Assembly: GCA_963989245.1 (NCBI GenBank)
Contig: OZ022341.1
Location: forward strand, 48,695,126-48,759,125
Length of the DNA: 64,000 bases
DNA from: Nansenia antarctica
Taxonomy: Eukaryota; Chordata; Actinopteri; Argentiniformes; Microstomatidae
Direction of reading: 5' to 3'
How positions within the stretch are numbered: position 1 is the stretch's first letter; every line of letters begins with the position of its first letter. This document shows, one piece after another, positions 1 to 64,000 of this stretch. The position numbers and the translations under genes were made by a program. Below the pieces are notes generated by a model that was not told the origin of the DNA, searched no databases, and saw nothing but the letters and a program-made list of their open reading frames with translations.

Positions 1-153
1 GCTCTGTCTACATCAACACTGTTAGAGATGCTCTGTCTCTACATCAACACTGTTAGAGCTGCTCTGTCTCTACATCAACACTGTTAGAGCTGCTCTGTCT
101 CTACATCAACACTGTTAGAGCTGCTCTGTCTCTACATCAACACTGTTAGAGCA
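1..153. repeat. 31-bp minisatellite, five copies
   Basis: A unit of about 31 bp (GCTCTGTCTCTACATCAACA followed by CTGTTAGAGCT) is repeated five times. The copies are nearly perfect; the first has lost one CT. The array starts at the window edge and probably continues outside it. Confidence 0.9.
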
Positions 154-1189
154 TGCCAATTGCACTCTCCCTCAAAACTGTGTCATCTGTGGCATTGTGC
201 TGTGATAAAACTGCACATTTTAGAGTGGCTTTTTCAATCTGACGAGTATCAATCTGTAGATATAGAATGTGTTGCAGTATGCTGCATGGCTTAAGAATGC
301 AGGACTGGTATCTAGCACTCATTTTGATCTCAGCACGATAACCTAATCTCCACAGACTGCACTGAGTGCCTCTCAGGCTTAAGACTCACCACTGTGGCTC
401 TGAATATAGGTTTTCAATGCAGAACAAGATTATACGTTATTGGAGTAAATAGAGAAATTAGTCTGCCATCATTGCCTATCTCTCAAAACATCAGAATTGG
501 CAGCACACACAGCAGAGTCCATACCAATTGAAGTCGTATTGAGTAATGTCAGATAAGGTGTTGTTATATATAAACGGACTAGATAGACAGGCAAGTTTAA
601 TCTATATAATGTTGTATGGAAAAAGGTACAGTTCTTTGTCATTGTAAGGGTCCGCCTCCGACATCGTGAGTTGCAGACCCAAGCTGAGGAAAGGAGAGGT
701 AAAGCATTGGGGGCTGGAGAGGGGGTACACTGGGGGCATAAGTAATGCGGCTGTCCTTGGCGGAGTGAGAAAGATGGCGTTTGGCCCCTCCTCTCTGTCC
801 TGGGGTGGGTGTTTTATGGGCTGCTGGGAGATAGTGTTTCCTGGGCGAGGGATACAGGAGTCAGACTTCGAGCCAATATCAGACACCCCACTCTATGACT
901 GATCACACCCTCCTCACAACATTTATCAATCAGGATCCTGAGGGCCGTTTGCCCAGTCAGAGAGGCAGAGAGACAAAGAGTGAGAGTGAGAGGGGGGGAG
1001 AGTGAGAGAGAGAGTGTGTGTGAGAGAGAGGGGGTGAGAGTAAGAGAGAGAGAGAGTGTTAGAGCGAGAGAGAGGGGAAGGAGAGAGAGAGAAGGAGAGA
1101 GAGAGAAAGAAAGAGAGAGATGTTTTGTGCAGTGTAGAGGTCCATAGAAATAGACAAAGAACAGATGCTTCCATCCTGTCCTGAAGGCA

Positions 1190-1254
<65 letters not shown>

Positions 1255-1740
1255 CCCCTACTGCAGTGCAGAATGATGTCATGTAATTGCAACTCACTTA
1301 AAGGGATACTTCAGTGGAATTATCTAATTCCATTTTTTGGGGGTCAATTTGTTGAGTTGGTTACAGTCACCTAGAACTACAGTTTTATAGCATGCCTGAT
1401 TATGCAATTTGAGTGAACTATTCCTTTCCATAGTCTTACTGAGTCTAAGGCTTAAAACAGTGTACCTGCTACAACAGTTAACCATACAACAATCATATCT
1501 TCCATAATCTCAGTCAGATCGATATGCCTTTTACTGGTCAAGGCAGTGTGAGTGTGTCCCAGTGATCTTTTGAAGGTAGACAGTAATCTCTCAAGCTTGG
1601 TTTTGTCTGTCTGAATTACACCTCCCATAAAGATGTAATAGGGAGACAATCAGGACCTGGTATCTATACGGCCTTGCAGGGTATTTACCTTTTTATGTGG
1701 GTGTAAATTTGAGATACCAAGGACAGAACCTCTTTCCAGA
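154..1740. other. intergenic, no gene seen; purine-rich and (TG)n tracts
   Basis: Nothing recognisable as coding was seen. About 958-1122 is a GA-rich low-complexity tract and 1193-1252 is an uninterrupted (TG)n run. The rest is unique-looking AT-rich sequence downstream of the phf14 poly(A) site. Confidence 0.6.
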
Positions 1741-1743
1741 CGT

Positions 1744-1781
1744 TGTACCTTTACACTGGGAAGTATTGGATCAGAGAGAGA

Positions 1782-1830
<49 letters not shown>

Positions 1831-1863
1831 GTACCTTTACACTGGGAAGTATTGGATCAGAGA

Positions 1864-1901
<38 letters not shown>

Positions 1902-1991
1902 CACTCTCGCTCTCGCTCTCGCTCTCACTCTCACTCTCACACACTCACACACTCACACACTCACACACTCACACACTCACACACTCACTCA

Positions 1992-2083
<92 letters not shown>

Positions 2084-2130
2084 CACACACACTCACACTC
2101 ACACTCACACTCACACTCACACTCACACTG
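1744..2130. repeat. compound CA/CT microsatellite with a duplicated 30-40 bp unique segment
   Basis: A short non-repetitive segment beginning GTACCTTTACACTGGGAAG occurs twice, at about 1745 and 1831, each time followed by a (CA)n run. It then passes into mixed (CTCACT)n and (CACT)n arrays up to about 2130. The unique segment was evidently duplicated together with its adjoining CA tract. Confidence 0.85.
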
Positions 2131-2187
2131 TTTCTATAAAATTCTGCTGAAAGTTTTACTGCACACAACCAAAAAACACACAAACAA

Positions 2188-2294
2188 CATTATGTAGCCA
2201 TGGGAGAAAATTGGGTACCGTTGTCTGGAATTGTATCAACAACATGTAATGAACTAATACTGTGTGCCCTCTCCTCTCCCATGGCTACATAATG
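2188..2294. repeat. 20-bp perfect inverted repeat
   Basis: Positions 2188-2207 (CATTATGTAGCCATGGGAGA) are the exact reverse complement of 2275-2294, with a 67-bp spacer. The spacer is not repetitive. It may be the ends of a very small MITE or a chance-preserved foldback. Confidence 0.85.
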
Positions 2295-2369
2295 ACACAA
2301 ACTGAATTGAATACAGCTCCAGCTCCAATACACAAGTCTCTCCAACTCTAAATATATCTGAATGATAAC

Positions 2370-3323
2370 CAGTGATGCCGGTAACGCGATACTAAGTAAC
2401 GCGATACTCTAATCTGAATACTTTCCCCAGTAACGAGTATTCTAACGCGATACTATTTCCAAATCAGTAATCGGATTAAAGTTACTTATTCAAGTGGCTG
2501 TGCGTTACTATTGCGTTACTACCTCATAACTTAGGCTAAATGCAGTATTTCTTTGTAATGTTCGATAGTAAACAAACATTTCTCGCGTCTTGGGGAGTGA
2601 CGTCAGTGCCCACGTTTTCAACACGAGGTTACTATGGAAGGCCATGCCCGCAAAAAACGGCTCTCGACTATCGCGAGATTGCAGCAGAATCGCTCACGTG
2701 TATCACCACGCTGATTGCACAGTGTAAACAGAAGCGTAGCCTACACAATGGAGCGAGAACAGAGATATGCGTTAAATAGCTGGAAATATAAGGATTATTT
2801 TGAGTTTGTGCCAGCAAAGGATGACAAGAACATAAATGTTGATCATTGATAAACTAAATTGATAAGACTCACCCAGTTTAGGATTAGGATTATATTAGGA
2901 TCATATCTGAATGGTCAGGGTAGGTTTTAGGTTTTGTGAAACCACTCCTTGCTAGTTACTGTTAAATAAAGATTATATTTATTTTATTGTTTAAAAACAA
3001 GTATTTATGTTGGGTGAGGCAAAGAAAGACTCTTTATTTTGTTGTTTTAAGTTATTGTTTAAAGTTTAATTATGTAATTTAAGTTACTGTTAAAATAAAG
3101 TGAGTTTTGGCAAAACCAGTTTTCATTTTTATGTTGCGGGGGGGGGGGGGGGGGGGGTGTCGGGTGCCTAGGCAGCTGCCAATAGTAACTAAAAAAGTAA
3201 CTAGTAATCTAACTTAGTTACTTTTAAAATCAAGTAATCAGTAAAGTAACTAGATTACTTTTTAAAGGAGTAATCAGTAATCAGTAATCAGAATACTTTT
3301 TCAAAGTAACTGTGGCAACACTG
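2370..3323 (+). mobile_element. hAT-superfamily non-autonomous DNA transposon with 8-bp target duplication
   Basis: The left end reads CAGTGATGCCGGTAACGC and the right end, reverse-complemented, reads CAGTGTTGCCACAG. They are flanked by a perfect 8-bp direct repeat, ATGATAAC, at 2362-2369 and 3324-3331, the hallmark of hAT insertion. Both ends carry many GTAAC/GTTAC motifs, a pattern common in teleost hAT elements. A remnant of the transposase N-terminus (2748-2849) and a run of about 20 G near 3140 lie inside. At 954 bp it is too short for a full transposase gene. Confidence 0.85.
2748..2849 (+). pseudogene. truncated hAT transposase N-terminus
   Basis: This 33-codon open frame starts MEREQRYALNSWKYKDYF and runs into a stop. 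The Trp-Lys-Tyr...Tyr-Phe-Glu-Phe spacing resembles the start of the BED-finger region of fish hAT transposases, but the zinc-binding cysteines are absent. It is read as an internally deleted transposase remnant. Confidence 0.45.
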
Positions 3324-3331
3324 ATGATAAC

Positions 3332-5003
3332 CCTGTCCTGCCTGCGTCAGCGCTGTGATTGCTCCTTGTTCCAGCTGTCATAATAACACCAGGTAGAGAG
3401 AACAGCCTGGATCGCGGGGTAGTTGTTATGACGAGTGAAAGTTCAGCGGGCGTTGCGTCAGCGCCTGGAGGAACAGTGTGGGCCCTCGCTGTCCCTCTCT
3501 GTACACGTGGTCCTCGCTCGCTTCTAATTCAGTCCAATCTGTGGGAGTCATTAATTTGTCGGAGTGAAGAGGGAAATTCAATTGTCGCAGGAACCTTTTC
3601 AGGACCCCCGTCTCTTAATGAGTGTCTTCATCCCGAGGCGTCAAGATGGAGAGATTATATCCCAGTAGCACACACACACACACACACTCACACACACACA
3701 CACACAGAGCAATAAAGAGGGAGAAGGACTGTCATAACACAGTAAGCCTGGAAAAGGTCACACAGGCACCTCTTACATACTGAGGAGTTGTTATCTTAGG
3801 AATTATCCGCAGCAATTAAAACTGAGAGACATAGAGAGAGAAGGAACGGGGGAGAATATTCAAATGTCCTTGTTAATGTCGCAGTGCCACTTAAGTAAAT
3901 CTTTACTGTTGTATCTCATGAGCAAACCAGGTGGGTATTAGTTATCGTTGAGGTGGAGGCTTGGAGAGGGGAGGCATAGGAGGACAATGCTGTCAGAACA
4001 AAGATCTGCCTGATTAAGATTGGCTGGGTAATAAATCTGGAGAAGCGCCCCCACATCGAAAACTTTTAAAGGGTTGGCCCTTCTCTTCCCTTGGTCTGCA
4101 GTACATTAAGTTTGGTAAGAGAAGTTTGCTCTGATCTAAGAAAGCTCCTTTGCTAGTCAAATATTCCATGTTCTATTTTTGTACCCCCCGAATGGCAGAA
4201 CTGTAAACAGAGGAGGTAAAAAAAATAAAAAGTGGGAATTGACTGAACACGTCTATCGTACAAATGAGCGACACAAACACTTAATTGTAATAACAGCACA
4301 AACAAATCATCTAAGCAAATGATAGAATCATGATTAGCGAAGGCGGCAACGCATGAACTGCTTCAGCAGCCGTGACGTCTACGAGTCGGTCAAGAGGACC
4401 GTCGAGGTGACAATAAAGACACAATTAAGAAGACAGTGCTTCTGTTCTTTTTGTTCTTGACAGATGGCTGTTGAGCACAGCTCCGTCTCCATCTCTCCCT
4501 CAGTATGGATATCATTAGGGCTGTTTAGTATGCTGCGGGTGTAAACGGGAGATTGGCGGTGGCACGGGGCGGCGGAGCGGGCCACTTCGTCATTAATGCG
4601 CCCGTCGCTGTTATTACAGGCCTAATGACATCCTCCTCAGACGGCGTGCTGGGAGCTCCACTGCAGGGAGCTCGGCTCAAACGTCTGCAGGCGCCGACAC
4701 CTCCCATCAAAAAGCATCCATTCTTACGTGTTTCTACCACCCCACCCCCCCCCCCAAAAAAAAAAAAATCGGAGCCTTCCAGATAATGTCTTTCACGGTT
4801 CAGCGGCTTTACAGGGGTTCCCTCCTGCCTGGCCTTGAAATGGGCAAATTAATAGTTCATTTGAAACAAATTGGAATTACACCCCTCGATGCATTAATGT
4901 CAGGATGCTACCGCCTTGACATGGGGGGTTTGTGAGGCGATGAAATATAAAGATCCGACAGCGTTTAATTTTTTTGCCACCCTTTTGTGCAAGTATGAGA
5001 GAG
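3332..5003. other. intergenic, no gene seen; conserved-looking non-coding stretch
   Basis: No exon-like reading frame was recognised. 3668-3706 is a short (CA)n run. The 4480-4730 segment is of mixed composition with ATTA/TAAT core motifs and looks like vertebrate conserved non-coding DNA, but conservation cannot be tested from one sequence. Confidence 0.4.
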
Positions 5004-5144
<141 letters not shown>

Positions 5145-5324
5145 GGTTGTAAAGATAGGCACGGGTGTGCACAGCATCCCACACTAGGCTTGTCCACGTC
5201 ATGTCTGCAGAGTGAATGGAAGGTTGAAAGCCTTTGTGTTGAATAAATCTGACCCTGGAATGCTAGGGAAACCCCTGCTGACTCAGACCCCAACCCAGAC
5301 ACTCTACCAGATGATCTGAGTCAC

Positions 5325-6758
5325 CGGGGGGGCATCATTTAAAAACATTGCGTAAGCAAAAAAGCATATGTACGCAACTTTTGGGATTGTTAGAGCAAAT
5401 TATCAATAAAGGCAGCCTGTTTCGTTTCAAGATGTATAAGAAAATATATTTAATATTTTCCTCTATAGAAGGAGGAAGTTTACAGGTTCGTCAGACGCAT
5501 CTGAAGATTCAAAGTTCCTCGTAAAGTCCAGATCATTCATTACATCTCAGTATTTATGCACTCAGGTACCCTCAGGTAAGAGGTCCGCCCTCGGGTGAGG
5601 TCTAGACCAATCATGAGCAATGGGTGTGGATTTGTACATTGAGGAAGATGATGGGGGATGAAGGTTAAGGGGGAATCGACCCCCACTTTCTCCTAGAGAC
5701 ACAACGATGTAAAAGGAATACAAAGGCCACAAACTGGTTTAGTCTGGTCCTAGAGTACTGGGTCTGGGGAAACACAAAGGTCCCAAACTGCTCTAGATGG
5801 CTTAGTCCATCTCGGTGCAGGTCAGGAGAAAAGAGAGCAATCAGGTCTTTGTAATAATTTAAACGTGTCTGTTGTCTAGCCAATGTCAAGCTTCAAGTAG
5901 AGAAACTGGTCTCATTGTGTGCTTACAACAGGAAATCAGCTTCTATAGCTTTGCACTAGACATTCAATTTACTGTTGTGAAGTTTGAACCCCAAATGTAG
6001 AAAAAAGTCTTATTACATATAATAATTTTCTCTCACAGGATTCATAAAAAAAACTACTTGGCATGAAAATGTGCGGCCCTCCACACACACTGGGACCCAT
6101 GAGTACGCACAGCAACTGGAGAAATGAGCAACTGCAACTGCAACTGGCAGAAAGATGAAACTCAAGAAACGCTTTGAAATGTATACCATTGTGTAAAATA
6201 CATCTAAATACTACCTCTCATTACCTCTACCTCTGTTATTATTTACTATTATTTATGATTTTTTGTATTTAATAAATACAAACTGAGATATTTGTTTTTG
6301 CAAAATAACTCCTCGAATATGTTGTACAGTTTAATTGGAACTGTAATTAGTTAACAATACTTGAATGAAATGTATTCTCATAAATAATGTGAACAGTAGG
6401 ACAAATTACACTTAAACTGATTTAGTTTTCGATGCCTCAGTCGGGCAGATACGAGTGCAGTTTCATTATCACATGTTTGTTGCGCAGAACTGTTCTTTTT
6501 TCCGCCATTCTGACGGGATTTGCTGTCATTGATAATAATTATGTCGTTTCACTGACCATTATTGGCAAATATGGGCGTTAAAAGGGTGGGACAAGACGCT
6601 TGTTCACGTGCTAAAAAATGTAGAGTTGATCGTGATTCATAATGGGAAAAGGCGTGGGAGTTATAAATCGGAATCTTTGTGTACGTAAACATTGTTACTA
6701 CGTACGTAACTTTTTTACACAAGTTCTACGCAAAGTTTTATAATAAATGAGGCCCCAG
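5325..6758. mobile_element. probable degenerate DNA transposon with imperfect terminal inverted repeats
   Basis: The left side reads GGGGCATCATTTAAAAACAT then TGCGTAAG. The right side, reverse-complemented, reads GGGGCCTCATTTATTATAAA then ACTTTGCGTAG. Both are followed by TACGTA-type motifs. A repeat with such CGTACG-rich ends is frequent in fish genomes. No clear target duplication and no transposase frame were found, so the boundaries are approximate. Confidence 0.45.
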
Positions 6759-6792
6759 CACTCTATTTCACCAGCACTCTTCATCATAATAT

Positions 6793-6876
6793 TAAACTCT
6801 CCTTGCTCAATTTGATACATAATATATTACAGACTGCAGTGCAAAAGGATGTATCAAATTGAGCAAGAAGAGTTTA
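6793..6876. repeat. 26-bp inverted repeat (hairpin)
   Basis: Positions 6793-6818 pair with 6851-6876 with a single mismatch, around a 32-bp loop. It lies about 150 bp beyond the phf14 poly(A) signal in the direction of transcription. Confidence 0.85.
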
Positions 6877-7009
6877 GTTTTGTATCAACAATAAATTAAA
6901 TTGAATGATATTTCAATAATAATTTGGCAGTAAATATATCTATATGAAACAAAATAAGCAATATGGTTTAATCATAATCTAATCATAATAGTGCATATCA
7001 CTCGGAAGG

Positions 7010-8209
7010 CAGCTATTTCTGCAATGTATGTTTATTGGCACTTCAACATTTACAAAGTATCTAAATACAGACTCTTGGTCAACACATATGCTGGAAATTC
7101 GGCCTAATTCCTTTGATCTCAAATCAGATGGGGACATGGACTACATTGGTAGCACATAACAAAGTGATAAACACACTGTAAATCAAAGGCTAGAAGTGTG
7201 GACATGGATGGTCATTTCTGAACAGGCTGTGTAGGAAGAAAAAAATCAGTACTAAACAAAATAGAGATGTGATTGTTCCCAACATTTAGTGCTATAAAAC
7301 AAAGACAATACTTGTAATTGATACGGAAGTGCCACCTATGTCCAAACCATACAGTACATGCATAAAAATATAACAACCAATTCATAGAAAACAAAAGGTA
7401 ATGAAAATTGAGAGGCCAGATAGAAAAGCTATTTTGAACCGGTGTCACGAAACAATGGTATTCACATGCTGCACAGAAAATAGTGTTTCAACAAGGACCA
7501 TAAGAGTTGATTAAGACTTATTGAGACTTAACGCACTCTGATGACTTCACATAGTAAACAGTGCACCGAGGATAGACCCTCGAGTCGCTGTGAACACCAT
7601 ATATATATATATATACGGCGGCTAGTGTATGAAAATAGATTGCAGGGAAAGGGTTTGGTCAGCCTCATAAATACATCAAGTGGACGTGGCCTTTAACAGT
7701 CAAGACTCAACCAACCAGACACATTCCCTGGGTTTATCTCTGCTCTAATACCACTGGTGTCCCTGAAAACATTCATCAGTCAGTCACTCACACAGGGGCC
7801 TCACTGGACAGAACACTCTTCTCTGAATACGTTGATGTGCTGCTTCATGAAGATGTCAGAATACAAACAAGATGTCAGTGTCATCATCTCCAGTTACTAT
7901 CCAGCCAGCGCGATGGCGTGAGAGCTTTCCTCCTGAAAAATACACACTATGTTGCTTCTCCCTAAAAGATACCACCATCCAAATACAATCTTTTTCTAAA
8001 ATATACGGTTCCTCTGGCTACAAAACTAGCGTGGGTGGTACCTCAATCCTATAAGTGATTGAGAAGTAGAGACGTTGTGCAGTAACATTGTTAAAATCGA
8101 GAGACACTATAAAAGTAACCCTGCCGTTACCTTGAAGTCCAGGAACTGGAGGTGGTGGCACTGACTGTTACAATTTGATCACTATGCTTTAAGATAAGGG
8201 CACGCCGTT
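7010..8209 (-). other. phf14: phf14 3' untranslated region
   Basis: This region follows the TGA stop of the last exon and runs to just past the AATAAA signal at 7031-7036. It is about 1.2 kb, contains no obvious repeat apart from a short (AT)n near 7603, and has no competing gene. Its extent is inferred from the poly(A) signal only. Confidence 0.55.
7031..7036 (-). terminator. phf14: poly(A) signal AATAAA for phf14
   Basis: The plus strand TTTATT reads AATAAA on the gene strand. It sits about 1.17 kb after the stop codon, in an ordinary 3'-UTR-like context. It is the first canonical hexamer recognised in a good position; alternative sites are possible. Confidence 0.5.
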
Positions 8210-63526
<55,317 letters not shown>

Positions 63527-63527
<1 letters not shown>

Positions 63528-63620
63528 GTATAGGTTTTCTCGCTTATATTTGAATGAACAAAGGCACAAAGAACGCCTCCTCAAACCATGTTCTGGTGCA
63601 CAAGCTGCCTGCTTCGTAGG
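63527..63620 (-). other. phf14: proposed phf14 exon 1 (5' UTR plus the A of the start codon)
   Basis: CCTATACA|GTGAGT at 63527/63526 is a strong donor whose last exonic base is A. Joined to TGGAC of exon 2 it makes ATGGAC, the family start codon. The 5' end is unknown; the limit given is where the foldback MITE begins. No transcript evidence is available. Confidence 0.45.
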
Positions 63621-63760
63621 GTACGTTCGCAAATTCGCTGTGAGAGCGCCGGAGCACACACTGGGTTCAACGTCATAGAACGACCAAGTCATTTGATTGG
63701 ACAAGAGGCATTCCATGAGTGCTGATCAGATTTCCAGAGCAAATTTACGAACGCAGCCGT
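63620..63760. mobile_element. ~140-bp foldback MITE upstream of exon 1
   Basis: GTACGTTCGCAAATTCGCTG at the left and the reverse complement of the right end, GCGTTCGTAAATTTGCTCTG, are imperfect inverted repeats (about 17 of 20 bases). The ends resemble a fish hAT family with GTTCGTAAATTC termini. No clear target duplication. Confidence 0.6.
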
Positions 63761-64000
63761 AGTGTTCGCAGTGGTGACGTTCGCTGCAAGGGGTGGATGT
63801 TGCAACCATGGCAACGGTCGATGAAGAGGGCTCGTGGATCATGAGATGATGGCAAACATGATGCGATTAATATTGTTCTATATCTATGATTTGAAGTGGC
63901 ATACACTAACAGTTACGTTCCTAGTCACCCAGAGACACAAATATATTGAAATAAGTCATGATGAATATTATGACACATGATATATATAAAATAATACTTT
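63761..64000 (-). promoter_or_regulatory. phf14: presumed phf14 promoter side, with CRE half site and RFX-like motif
   Basis: TGACGT near 63775 is a CREB/ATF half site. GTTGCCATGGTTGCAAC (gene strand, 63799-63815) resembles the RFX X-box. No TATA box in a convincing place and no dense CpG island is seen. Role inferred only from position upstream of the proposed exon 1. Confidence 0.3.

Noticed and set aside
1..153. CRISPR-like array
   Set aside because: The direct repeats are contiguous with no unique spacers, and the DNA is vertebrate. It is a minisatellite.

Overview
The window is a stretch of teleost fish nuclear DNA. It has vertebrate exon-intron structure, very abundant (CA)n, (CT)n and (GA)n microsatellites, and teleost-type repeats: hAT and Tc1/mariner remnants, L2-like 3' tails, and a fish repeat with the 'TTTAGCAGACGC...CAAAGCGACTTAC' signature. 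The species cannot be fixed. One foldback repeat (26181-26300) resembles a family I know from salmonid fishes, which is only a weak hint. Base-level lesions in one exon and many long homopolymers suggest a long-read assembly.

Only one protein-coding gene is supported. It is phf14 (PHD finger protein 14), on the minus strand, and it fills the window from a first exon near 63.5 kb to a poly(A) signal at 7.03 kb. I placed 17 coding exons plus a probable 5' non-coding exon that contributes only the A of the start codon. Their splice sites and phases join into about 929 codons plus stop. The order is an N-terminal acidic region (exons 2-3), PHD1 (exons 4-5), an extended PHD module (exons 5-7), a basic/coiled-coil middle (exons 8-12), PHD (exons 13-14), a basic linker (exons 14-16), PHD (exons 16-17) and an acidic C-terminal tail (exon 18). 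PHF14-family proteins are nuclear chromatin readers.

Layout: 1-7.0 kb is downstream intergenic DNA with a 31-bp minisatellite, a complete 954-bp hAT derivative and several hairpins. 7.0-8.3 kb is the 3' UTR and last exon. 8.3-21.7 kb is the large last intron, with a 1,000-bp Tc1-like element, an 18-bp minisatellite and a hAT-like MITE. 21.8-49.5 kb holds exons 5-17, many of them with microsatellites directly against their splice sites. 49.5-57.6 kb is intron 4, with a hAT pseudogene and an L2-like tail. 57.6-60.3 kb holds exons 2-4. 60.3-63.5 kb is intron 1, full of nested DNA transposons including telomere-like TTAGGG tracts. 63.5-64 kb is the presumed promoter side.

No second gene, RNA gene, CRISPR array or new multi-gene system was found. 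The most noteworthy points are exon 14, which carries three apparent single-base deletions that cancel out; a GC-AG intron; a start codon split by intron 1; a CT tract of nearly 1 kb leading into exon 14; and a duplicated ~190-bp intronic module.
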